Source of the DNA: Lepas anatifera
Lineage: Eukaryota > Arthropoda > Thecostraca > Lepadidae
NCBI GenBank assembly: GCA_034440635.1
Contig: JAOTON010001253.1
Span: 434,001 to 498,000, forward strand
Reading direction: 5' to 3'
Length of the DNA: 64,000 nt
A model generated the notes under the pieces. It saw nothing but the letters and a program-made list of their open reading frames with translations, had not been told where the DNA came from and searched no databases. Below, one piece after another: positions 34,413 to 44,578 of the stretch (position 1 is its first letter; each line of letters starts with the position of its first letter). Both the position numbers and the translations under genes were made by a program.

Positions 34413-34834
34413 TTCTAAATTGACCCTTCATCAGTTGCTCGTTCGGATGGTGGGGTCAGGGTTTCCGTGACAAGTCTATTGATGACTTTTGTGAGTTTCC
34501 GAATCCAACAACTGAACTTGCAACAACTTGGAAAAAAATTGTAATGAAAAAAATATACACAACCATTATGGTATTTTTAGAATTTTCCCTTCAGAGCCCA
34601 AAAGTTATTTACGGGGTTACGAACTAAAAGTGTTCTGTCTGTATCTAGGAGTGTAATCAATTCGCTATCACTATATTTTGACACCAACCGCGCTTTTATC
34701 TCTTGATTAGAAATGGAGTTATATAGATTTTAAGATAAAAATTTTTGTATAATCGCGTAATTTAAGGTGATCCCATCTCTGATCTCAGAGGTAATAGCCG
34801 ACTAAAATATGATGAGTAATGGCACTTCTATAGA
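34413..34834. other. Unassigned AT-rich DNA
   Basis: No gene or element recognised. Confidence 0.5.
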
Positions 34835-34836
34835 TA

Positions 34837-35775
34837 GGGGAGACCAGGGCAAAACGGATACCCTAAGTGTTTTTCTAACATTGCAAGCTCAATAGCCGAC
34901 CGAAAATTTTGAGATATACACCCTGACGTAGCCTAATGAATTGTGTCTCTGATGTAAGAGTATCAACTGAAAAAATTAATTTGGAAAAACATGACAGTAA
35001 AACATATAAGCTAATGTTTTTTGTCTGCTTTGGCCCAACCCTGGGGCATAATGGTTTTCAGGCAGAGGCAAAACGGACAGTGTGACCTGCTGTCATCGGA
35101 CTTTGCCCGGGCACCACCAAAGATGTACAAATCCACATCCCTGGCAGCCAGCGTAATATGGCGAAAAACATCATATTTTCGTGAATGCGTCAACATCTAT
35201 TACCTTAGTGAAAATTTTAACCTGCGTTCATTTCGACGCAAGACTGCCCTCCAAATTAGACCCACCCCTGCCTTGTTTTCTCGCAGTTTCTTTGACCTTA
35301 CAACAATAACAAACTACATGGCACATTATCCTAAGTGATTGTGGTAAACCGGACCATCATACCAATGACCATTTTACACCATTAGTCCATTTTGCCCCTT
35401 CCGTCTTGCCCCACAGCTACTCCGATTCAAGTTTTTACGTGTCGGAAAAAATAGCAGGCTTTAAGATTTGAAATAACCATTACCCTAAGCCCACACTGCC
35501 ACTTATTGAGACATGTCACCATAAGAACTGAACTCAGCTTGTCACTCAAAAAACGAAGATTTATAACTTTTAAATATCGTAATACTTACAAGAAAACCCT
35601 CTCCAGCCAGCTCGCGTCGAAATGATGCCGCGAACTGACGATATACACGCTATATTCTCACATCCTTTGTCTAAAGCAGTAGTTCATCTTCTAAAATATA
35701 GATGGAAACACTACTAACATACCGAAATAGCTAAAATCCGTTTTGCCCCAAAGTCCGTTTTTCCCCGGTCTCCCC
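34837..35775. mobile_element. TA-flanked DNA transposon, non-autonomous
   Basis: The 939-bp element has inverted ends of about 22 bp. The left end begins GGGGAGACCAGGGCAAAAC. The right end, read on minus, begins GGGGAGACCGGGGAAAAAC. It is directly flanked by TA on both sides (34835-34836 and 35776-35777). A TA duplication suggests a Tc1/mariner-like or related superfamily. The motif GGGCAAAACGGA or its complement also recurs internally, near 35061 and 35736, with a degenerate version near 35383. No transposase is visible: the longest ORF (35021-35338) has no DDE motif I recognise. Confidence 0.75.
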
Positions 35776-35777
35776 TA

Positions 35778-37454
35778 CTAGCTTTTCACCAAATTCTGTC
35801 AAAGTCGGAGACTATGCCTGCACTTTTGGAACGATTTGGCATGCATTGGCCCTCACATAATTGTACATCATGACATCATGAGTCATGTCATGATTCATGG
35901 CAATCACGAAGTGCAGCGTATTGTATGCGATAGGCTACGCTTATTGTTCTTTATCAATCGTCAATATGAAAGAGCTGCACATGTTAAAATAACTGGACGA
36001 ATTTCACCCCAGATAAGTGCCGAATTCTGTGCTAAAACTGAACAGATTTTACACACCTGGAATGTCTATAAAACCCTGCAGTCTAGCACGGAAAGCAATT
36101 ATTAAGCAGATGCCATGCTTAGACATTCCAAAGTAGGCGGTGCCGAGCAAACAAGTCAGCCGGTGTAACTAAGGTAGCTAGCATTTTTTCTGAAAGCCTT
36201 CTATGATTTCGAGTACTCCACAGCTGACCAGGACTTTGCGTGTCCAGTGCCGCGCCAGAGCCGCATCGACGTGAGAAAAGAATTGAGGGAATGAAAAGAA
36301 CACGAGACAAATGAAAGAAATTGTCTTCCTCTCTTGCTCCCTGCTCTCCCCCTCTCTCATCAAGCTTCAACACCCAGAAGACGGCGCAGCAGGGAGAACC
36401 TTGCGCATCCTCTAAGCAGGTAGCGCCTGCCCGCTCCATCGCCGCGGGCATCAGTGGCCGGCGGCGATGGTGCCTACGGCCGACGCTCTAACTCAGTGCG
36501 GGCGGCTGGCGGTGGCGGCACCACTGTTTATGACGCTGCAGCTGCCGGCGACGGACGTGACACGGCTGCAGATGCGCTGCCTCCCTGCTGACCCCGCCGG
36601 GGGCGCTTTATGGCGGCGCCGGCCGGTGTGGCCGCCGCGCGTGACGCCTGATGGCAGCCAGCTGCCACCGTCGAGCTGACCGGATCAGCTCCCATGGCGC
36701 CCCCACTGAGCCGGCGCAGCCAGGAGAGGACCTGTGAAAATGTCTCCGGCTTTGATATAAAGAGATGTAGTAGGCATGCTCCTTGAATGGTAGATGATGC
36801 GCGCTACGATGTTTGCAATTCGGCCAAGGAAATCAACCTCCGTGTGATACAGAATTCGATGAGTTTCCAACTTGGAACAGCAAGGGTCTTCGGTTCTCCT
36901 TTATTGTTAAATCTTTCCAGACTCTGTTCAGATCGGAGATTTATGATTTGCGAACTATTTCAGAGTAGGAAGAAGGCAATCAGCGGCAAAACAGTGTTTG
37001 CCTATTTCATCCTGGAATCGCGAAACTGAGTTACCTTTTTGCAAGGGTGTGGATTTATATATCTTTGGCGGTGCGTCGGCACCCCAATTGATGTGCTGGG
37101 CACCCTCAATGGTGATTTGGGCACCCTCACCAAAAGGGGAAGCAAAGTCTTTATATAGTGCGTAAATAGAGAATATTATCAACAAATACCTGTTCCACAG
37201 CGCTATAGTGGCATTCTGCATTTGACCTACAACTTAAGATTTTATCAAACAACGGAAAGCCTCAGATTTAATGCACAATAAACGTCGATGATGTTTCGAG
37301 TCCCGGATTATATTTTGTGCCTTTTTCACCATACAACACGGAGAAAAGCAGCACATGTTCTTCTGGTAAATTATCTGGTTGTACTTCGGAACCACTCCCC
37401 ATTAGTCCTCACTCTCTATAGTTCGTCCGACGGTTAAGTTTTAAGTTAAGTTAA
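35778..37454. other. Unassigned DNA with a CpG-rich island
   Basis: 36400-36680 is strongly GC- and CpG-rich. ORFs at 36467-36679 (+) and 36119-36451 (-) have no recognised domain. 37040-37150 contains three short GGGCACCCTCA-like units. It also has a roughly 30-bp motif that recurs inverted at 35111-35142. 37390-37454 has TTAAG repeats and a duplicated GTCCGACGGTTAAGT (near 37425 and 37455) directly before the retrotransposon. This may mark that element's 5' boundary. Confidence 0.4.
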
Positions 37455-37751
37455 GTCCGACGGTTAAGTATTGAAATAAACCCTGGACCGACAAGATGCG
37501 GAGGCTGCCAGGCCGTCGTAGAAACTAGCTCAATAAGATGCGAACAATGTGAACAGTGGTTTCACATGCAGTGTACTGAGCTCAGTCCAGCAGATTTCAA
37601 CCGTCTGACTCGAAGAGGTGGGTCCTGGCTGTGTGTGGGGTGTAGAAGGAGAAACACTGGCGGCCCGCAGCGTGTAACTCCCCACCGGCCCCCACAGGGA
37701 CAAGTATCCCAAGGCATCGGTACAATTTGCGAAATCGCCATGCAGGCATAG
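37455..37751 (+). pseudogene. 2A-like peptide plus PHD finger, N-terminal part of the LINE
   Basis: The frame opens after a stop at 37452. It first encodes LSIEINPGP (37464-37490), matching the 2A ribosome-skipping consensus D(V/I)ExNPGP except for S in place of D. A PHD-type zinc finger follows at once: CGGC (from 37497), then CEQC, WFHMQC, and finally W-L-C-V-G-C near 37640. The spacing is C-x2-C-x11-C-x2-C-x4-H-x2-C...W-x-C-x2-C. 2A motifs directly before PHD fingers are known in some CR1, L2 and related LINEs. Here no open frame precedes the 2A motif, so any upstream product is lost or truncated. The frame stops at TAG (37749-37751), and the endonuclease continues in another frame. Confidence 0.85.
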
Positions 37752-38792
37752 CTGCTCCTCCTTCACCGGGAGCGTCTGCAGCGACCGAGCCCCTAGTGCG
37801 CTCTCCAGATGACGTGGTGAGGCCACAGAGGCCCCAGGGAGAGCCTACTACAACGAGCCCACCATTATCAAGTGGATTGCCTTCCAACAGCTCAGGCCGA
37901 CAATCGAATGCGTCAGCTCCTGGACCTTGCCGACCATCGAGACAAACTAGAATGAAAAGGGGCAGCCTTGGACTGCTTCAGTGGAATGCCGATGGTGTAC
38001 TACCCAAGAAAATAGAGCTTGAACATTACCTACATCTTCACAAGCCAGATGTGGTGTGCATACAGGAAACCAAGTTAAGACAGGAGATTAACTTCACGAT
38101 CCAAGGCTACAATGTCGTGCGCAAAGATCGCACTAGAGGACGCCGAGCTAACTCCGAGGCTGGCGGGGGCGTGGCGACTTTGATACGTGAGGGCATATCA
38201 TTTAAGTGCTTAGAGCGCCCCTTCGTTGCGCCTGCTGACAAGACCACGGAATCAGTAGCAGTGGAGGTCCTGTCTGGCTCTCATTTAACCATTGTAAACG
38301 CTTATGTTCCCCTATACGAACAGGAGCAACTGGAGATGATCGTATACAACATTTTGACCCAGACTATTGGCCACACACTGAAAAACCTTTATCCTTGCTG
38401 ACATCAACGGTCATAGCCCACTCTGGGACCACCAGTTGGGGGAAGATGAGATTGGACGAAGTGTTGATGACTGGTGTGTCACTCACAACTTCCTGGCTGC
38501 CAACTCCGGAGAGCCCACGCGCCAGAGCAGGGCGCCTCCCTACACTCGTTCAACCCCAGACGTCACGCTTCATCATGCACGCTGGGAGAACCGGGTTGAA
38601 TGGAGTACATTTGCAGACCTCTCCTCTGACCACCAGCCAATATTCATCACGGTGCAAACAGAAAGGGTAGATATCAAAAGCCGCCCCAGGCCCCGCTACA
38701 GCTACGCCAAGGCGGACTGGAGGCGCTACGCCGCGATTGTCGACGAGGGACTTGCTGCTCTACCCCCTGGAACGTTAATAACACCAACGTAA
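37727..38792 (+). pseudogene. APE-type endonuclease of the LINE
   Basis: After a Pro/Ser-rich linker the domain starts with LLQWNADG (about 37974). It then has PDVVCIQETKLR with the catalytic Glu (about 38046), GGGVATLIREG, and LTIVNAYVP. The frame then shifts by one near 38380-38400. It resumes with the DIN-G-H motif (38399-38413), then TPDVTLHH, and SSDHQPI with the catalytic Asp-His (about 38622). The endonuclease nicks target DNA to prime reverse transcription. All the usual APE motifs are recognisable, but they are split over two frames (37727-38401 and 38436-38792). Confidence 0.9.
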
Positions 38793-39069
38793 AGGAGGCG
38801 GCACACCATTTCAGCCGGATCGTGACAAACGCAGCAAACACTGCGATTCCACGGGGCAGTCGCAGGACTCCCAAACCCTGGTGGACTGCTGAGGTAGATG
38901 CAGCGGTAAACCGAAGAAATCACCTCCGTACGATTTCAGAGCCGACCCAAGCCAGGGGTCAGCCTGGGTTCACGCCACTCGTGAGGTCAAGGCCCTCATA
39001 AACGCGCTCGCCAGGAACACTGGAAGAGTTTCACTGGGAGGCTGAATATGCGCACAGAACCTGAAAAGT

Positions 39070-40431
39070 TTGGCGCACGATCCGCTCTATCGACGGAAAG
39101 GAAAAGGCGGCCGCCAAGATGAAGCGCTTCAAGTGAGGGGGAAAACCATCGACACTGACAGTAAGAAGGCTGATGCGTTCATTAAGGAATATGCCAGAGT
39201 CAGTCACCTCCCGCCGCGAATTAAGAGGGATCGCCGATACAAACACTCTGTCACCCGCCACCTCCAAAACCATGTGACGGATGCAAAGGTGAGCGCACGG
39301 CTGCCTGCTGTGCTTTCAAAGGGAGCGAACTGGATGCCGCCCTCAAACGGCTCCCAGGCAAACGTGCTCCCGGGTTAGACGGTATCTCTAACGAGATGCT
39401 GGTACGCCTGTCTGACTCAAGCCGCAATAGGCTTCTGGACCTAATCAACCTGTCCTGGTTGCGGGGCGAGCTAACATCGTGCTGGAGGAAGGCAGTTATC
39501 ATTCCAATACATAAGAAGGGAAAGCCGAAGGGTGAGATTGGCTCTTACCGCCCAATCAGCCTGTTAAGCTGCGTTTCGAAGCTCTTGGAACGGCTGGTAC
39601 AGGCGCGACTCATCCACCTCCTGGGTCACGTGAGCTCCTCTCCCGAACCAGGCTGGATTCGAAAGCATCGCTCCACAGAGGACCAGGTGCTGCGGGTTCC
39701 CAGGCAGTAGCGGACAGTTTCCAACGCCGAGAAAGAACAGTCATGGTACTCGTCGACTTTTCGCGGGCCTTCGACAGGACCTGGAAGACAGGCATCATCT
39801 ATAAGCTCGCTGCCATGGGCCTACCGCGCTGCTACACTGCCTGGTTCCGCGCCTTTCTTTCTGATCGCCAGGCGTGCGTCAAATACAACGGCAGTGTGGC
39901 CGTTTCCGCTGTCTAAGGGAGGGAACGCCGCGGGTGCGGTCACCTCGCCAACACTCTTCCTATCATCATCAACGATCTCCCACCCACATGCCCGGAGACG
40001 TCAAACTCTCTCTTCGCGGACGACCTGGCGATTTGGGCGTCTGACAAGTCGATCGTTAAAGCAGAAGAGAGGGTACAGCGAGCACTCAACAACCTCCTCG
40101 ACTGGGCGGAGGAATGGAAGATGACGGTCAGCAGGGGAAGACGGTGGGCACTATCTTCACCCTGGACCCAGCGGACGCCCGTAGAGAGTGTGCCTTAACC
40201 CTCGGCACCTCCCAACTCCGACATGAGACTGCACCAACATTTCTGGGGATCAAGTATGATAGAACCCTGTCTTTCCACCAGCACACAGAACACCTGAAAG
40301 CCAAAATGAAGAGGAGGAATGCTACTCTGCGAGCTCTCAGCGGCAAAAGCTGGGGTGCAGGGCGTCGACCTTGCACTACCTTTTGGCTTTCGTCAGGTCA
40401 TGTGCCGATTACGCAGCCGGAGGCTGGATGA
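39070..40431 (+). pseudogene. Reverse transcriptase of the LINE, frameshifted
   Basis: A linker frame (39070-39378) leads to the RT core: RAPGLDGISNEML (about 39366), then GSYRPISLLSCVSKLLERL (about 39540). A short DQ/HRSTEDQVLR segment ends at a stop (39708-39710). The next frame carries motif A VDFSRAFD (39752-39775). Motif B is damaged by a stop and frameshift near 39910-39940, where the usual PQG is lost. The motif C box FADD (40013-40024) is intact, and the thumb-like segment FLGIKYDRTLSFHQH follows (about 40240-40275). It would copy LINE RNA at the nicked target, but cannot be made as one protein. Confidence 0.92.
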
Positions 40432-40859
40432 CAGGGGTAGCGCATCCAACTTGGGCAGCTGGAGGTGGCACAGCGGCAGGCCTGTCGCACTATCACGGGT
40501 TGTCTACGGTCACCCTGTTTCGCCTAGAACGAGAAGCCAATGTAATGCCCTTTCATCCGGCGGCATGAACTGGCAGCTGTTGCCGTACAGCGCCACATCA
40601 GGGGCCTTCCCGGGCCTCCAGCCGATTCTGCTCTCAGAACGCCCACGACAGCGACTCCGTCAGGATCGAGGTTGGGCCGACACCGGCCTGGCAACGTCCG
40701 TTGACGCAGGTCTGGCTGACCTCCTGTGGATCCATTACAGGTGATTCCACCGGCCGCACCATGGGAACCTCTCCTCAGGCATCGACATCCGTCCCACCCT
40801 GCTCCGGCCACCAGCAGGACAGACCCAGCAGAGACCCGCCTGGCGGCTGAGGGCAACTC

Positions 40860-41893
40860 TCGACCGACTGCCTCCCGCGGACGTGACAATCTACACCGAC
40901 GGCTCCGCTACGGGTGGCACTGAGTTTGGGGAGGTGGAGCAGTAGTGATGCAAGGAGGTCGCCAAATGAACACCTTAAAGTACCTGCCGGTAGGTTCCCT
41001 CAAGCTACAGAGCAGAACTGGCGGCATTGGATGCCGCCCTTGAGTTTCTCCATACTGTTGTTGAAGACTGGAGACCTGCCGAGGTGGAGTGTGCACCGAC
41101 TCCCAGTAGCTCTCCAAATTAGCTGAGGGCCCCGTTGCCCAGGCAGACACTCTCTCAAGCTCTGTGTGGCGGCACCTGAAACACTAGCACGCAGGGGACC
41201 ACATCACCCTGCAGTGGGTGCCTGGACATGCCGGGCTACCGGGGAACGAACTGGCCGATAAGGTAGCACGGGACGCGGCGAACCTGGACCAAAGTCAGGC
41301 TCAGATAGATTTCCAATCGGCCAAAGGCTGCCTCCGTCGATACGTCCACAAAAATGGACGGAACACATAGCACCTACTCGTTATGCGCAAGAGTGCGGTA
41401 CCAAACGCCCTACTCTGGAGACCACCAGGGTCTCTCACGAAGGGAAAGTGTTGAGGTGGCGCGGTTAAGCACCGGTCATTCTTTATTCTTCGCCACTACC
41501 GAAGCGGATTGGACTAGACCCTGAGGCTACCTGCCCGAGTGCAATGAGGAGGAGGAAACTCTACGACACTTGCTGACCCTGTGTCCTGCGCGCCATCCTA
41601 CGTCGGGTATATTCGGCCGGGACGACCCAACCATTGGAGGCCCTGGCCGACCGGCCCCGGCTTTGATCTTCCTCCGGCGATTGGCGCCTATAACGGGCGC
41701 CCTCCATATGAATACCTCTATTCGACGGCCGGAAAAATCATCTCTCATCACGGTTAAGTTTTACATTTATAAACGTCTCTGACTGGGTCCCAATCCTCTC
41801 CACTCAGCAGAAACCCATCGCGACACTCCAGATTTCAGCAAACTCGCCCGCCGGCTAGCCTGTGCTAACTGCCGCCGTCTCGCCTGCCAATAG
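40860..41893 (+). pseudogene. RNase H domain and Cys-rich C-terminus of the LINE
   Basis: RNase H is recognised by IYTDGSATGG with the first catalytic Asp (about 40889-40915), then SYRAELAALDAALEFLHT (about 41000-41055), and then QWVPGHAGLPGNELADK with the conserved His and Asp (about 41210-41263). Frames change between these blocks. A typical LINE C-terminus follows: a C...CNEEEETLRHLLTLC zinc-knuckle-like stretch (about 41528-41585), and ACANCRRLACQ before the TAG at 41891. RNase H presence narrows the clade to I-like LINEs or relatives. Confidence 0.88.
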
Positions 41894-42536
41894 AGAGCAG
41901 GGTATGGCTAGAAATGTTTGAAAAACATAATGTTAATACATCTCCTGGTTCATAGTTTAAAGCTCTACCATTTTCATGGATAAATTTCCACTAAATTTCT
42001 CGCAATACAAGTGAACGCGTTTCCACCAATCAGCGGCTGCCATCCGCCGGCAGCCGTGATTGCCTGCAGGCACAGAGGTTACAGAGGTCACGCTGGGTGC
42101 CGCTGACGCCAAGTTCAAGCCTCGGTGGGGAGTGGTCGCGGGCCTACATGTGTGGTGTTGAAAATGGTGGTCGTTGTGCCTGGTGTCAGACTGAGGGAGG
42201 GGGACCGGTGTAATAGACATTCTGTGCACGTGGGTGGATATATGAGTTGGGCGTTTATACAAAGTATGTGCAATGCAAATATAGGCGGTTGTGCAATATA
42301 CAGTGCCAGGAACACGGGAAAATATGAGTGCGAGTTCATGAAATGATTTCGGCATATGAGTATGCTTGGCGGACAAAACTGCAGGCTCCAATTTTGAGTC
42401 CATAATAGTTTTCGGTATCAGGGTAGATGATGCAGCTTTTCAAGACTTTTTTAGAATTGACACACTTATTAGTAATACAACACACACGGTGTACGTGACA
42501 CACACGCCTTATTGACATTTCATTTGTATGCAACAC
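41894..42536. other. LINE 3' flank and unassigned DNA
   Basis: The first part is probably the LINE 3' UTR, whose end I could not locate. ACCAATCAGCG (about 42026) is a CCAAT-like site. Opposing ORFs over 41957-42403 show no domain. Confidence 0.35.
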
Positions 42537-42551
42537 TAGAAGTTTAAATGC

Positions 42552-42734
42552 GGGGATGAGGTGGCTTAGTGGATGGCACCCTTGTCTTCTAGGCAACCGG
42601 TCCCGGGTTCAAGTCCCGGCGGAGCCTCTGAATAAGTCGATCTGATCCCCAAAATCCCTTCCAACAGGGTGAGAGTTGGCGACGCCGTATGACCCTGGCA
42701 GTTGGTGCGTCGTTAAACCCCAACAATTGTTATT
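42552..42734 (+). mobile_element. tRNA-derived SINE (S1) with perfect 15-bp TSD
   Basis: The 183-bp element is bracketed by a perfect TSD TAGAAGTTTAAATGC (42537-42551 and 42735-42749). The head has an A-box-like TGGCTTAGTGGATGG and a B-box CCCGGGTTCAAGTCCCGG. The body includes CTGAATAAGT, CTTCCAACAGGGTGAGAGTT and GGCGACGCCGTATGACC. The 3' end is GTTGGTGCGTCGTTAAAC plus a short AAC/TTATTT tail rather than poly-A. The perfect TSD shows target-primed insertion and a young age. Its partner LINE is not identified: the 37-42 kb LINE shows no matching 3' end. Confidence 0.93.
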
Positions 42735-42749
42735 TAGAAGTTTAAATGC

Positions 42750-44171
42750 TAAAATGACAATTTGAGGCGGAGAGATCAGTAGTTCTGGTCGTGTAAACAA
42801 AGAAGGTCCAAGGCAAAGCACAAGATGCCCATAGGGAATTAACTGATAAGCATATGTATTTCAATGGCATGAATGTCACTGTATTCCTTTAGTATACGCC
42901 ATTCCTCTATCAGTTACCACATCCTTTCGGTGTCACCGCCACTCGGCCTCCAGGCAGCCAGAAGCCACTGTACACGGCTGTCTTACCGTGATTGTCCGAC
43001 CTTCTATCTTTAGGCCTATACAAATCGGTTTGTATGCTACAACACTCACCTATTAATCTCCTGGGTGACGTTGCCGTTACTAGTTATTGTTTATTATTAT
43101 CATTATTTGTGAAAAGTTATGTACCGTAGTTAGATCAAGACGCTCAACTTTGAGCATTCGCATTATACCTAATTTGGTGGAATTGAGGCAGACTTTACAA
43201 GTAGTGTCAAGTATTGAAAGGGTGAATCTTAGCGAAATGAATTCTTTTGTTGGTAGATGTTGATTTTTTCAGCCCAAAATTTCCGTTCTGACCGAAACAA
43301 TACAAATTACTAAAATTTTGATACGAGGATGGGAGACGACAATAGTGAAACATCAAGCAACGTTAATAAAGTACTTCGAGTGGCGACATTTTTTTAAAGG
43401 CTGTTTTTTATTATTTTCAAAATATTTAAAATCAAATAGAGAAATATCTATAGCACGGCACATGTCGGTGGAAACAGTAGCTGAACGGTCTCTAAATAAA
43501 GCAAAAGTGGGTTGTTGCGTGTATTTTAATGCGCGGTACCATGCCGGGCTGTAAACTTATATCTCTTTGGGGCTATCCGGGCACCCGGGATGAAATATCG
43601 AGTGTCTCAGTTCTCCAGGTTCAATCACTATACCCAATTGTGGCTATCATGCCCTGAAATCTTATTGTAAGTCGGGGCCAATGCGAAGAGCCATTTTTGC
43701 ACTGCAAGAAAGCCGGACAAAGTGAGAGACGGCAGAGCTCAGAGAAGATGTGAGCTTTGTAACATTGTTGGGTAAAATTTCGAAGAGCCAGCACATCAGG
43801 TGCCGATCCAACTGCGTTTTTTAGGCATAAGAGTAAATTGAAACGTACCGTATTTCACACTAGCATATATGCTAATGTATATATACATCTCACGCTGGTG
43901 TGTTTATTCTGCGAATCAGTCATCCCGTCTTTGGTTAGCTTCCTGGTTCTTTTTCTTCTGGGGACACTTTTTTCATTTTGGAGACAGACTGTTCGACGTC
44001 GACGTGCGCTGCAGGCCGAGCATGTTGACTTACCTCTGGCCGCAGCCGGGGCCGCAGCCGGAGCCGGTGCCGGGACCAACGATTGTCAAAATATAATTCA
44101 GTGGCAACATCCGACCCGAGTTCCAGCGCTATGAAAACCTCTTGGTGCGGGGTATTTAAAATATTTGAGTA
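42750..44171. other. Unassigned DNA
   Basis: No supported gene. ORFs at 43318-43554, 43838-44134 and minus 43855-44351 have no recognised domain and overlap on both strands. Confidence 0.4.
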
Positions 44172-44179
44172 TGATCCGC

Positions 44180-44570
44180 CAGTGGCGGATCTAACCGGTC
44201 GGTTTGGGGAGGGGTAAACCAAAGTCGAAATGCAAAATAACGTCCCGCAGTGAAAAATTGCGCTGCAGACTCGCCGGTAGAATTTTGGGTATTTGAGGTG
44301 AAAAGCAAGAAAAACAAGAAAAACGTCATGAGGTGAATAATATGGACTCAAGACACTTTTTACCTATCCAAGGCCCAATATTTACACTGAACTTAACTGG
44401 TTCTGTTTGAATGAAGTTGAGAGTTAAATCACCTAAGTCTTGCTTATAAACCAAAAAGGAGTCGGGGAAAAAGAAGGTCGATCGCTTTGGGGGGGCTAAA
44501 ACATAGTTTTGCCCGAGCTTTTCCGTTTAGGGGGGACGAATGCCTTTCCCCTCCCCTGGATCCGCCACTG
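44180..44570. mobile_element. hAT-like MITE (CAGTGGCGGATC ends)
   Basis: The element is 391 bp. The left end is CAGTGGCGGATCTAACCGG and the right end, read on minus, is CAGTGGCGGATCCAGGGG. The 8-bp TSD is TGATCCGC (44172-44179) and TGATCTGC (44571-44578), with one mismatch. It is G-rich near both ends and has no coding capacity. It belongs to the same end-type as 33579-33821 and, more distantly, 12816-13089. Confidence 0.88.
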
Positions 44571-44578
44571 TGATCTGC

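Larger units (their letters stand above)
37455..41893 (+). mobile_element. Decayed non-LTR (LINE) retrotransposon
   Basis: Plus-strand coding remnants appear in this order: 2A-like motif, PHD finger, APE endonuclease, reverse transcriptase, RNase H and a C-terminal Cys/His-rich tail ending at a stop (41891-41893). This order fits the I/Jockey group of APE-type LINEs. RNase H argues for an I-like clade, which is inference. At least five frame changes and several stops (for example after 37748, near 38400 and 39710) make it dead. GC content is higher than in the flanks. I found no TSD or A-rich tail. A 5' duplication of GTCCGACGGTTAAGT sits at its start. Confidence 0.92.

Noticed and set aside
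41690..41740. Motif shared with 40960-40990 inside the LINE (ATGAA.ACCT)
   Set aside because: The similarity is short and both lie in LINE-derived coding sequence. Chance is sufficient.
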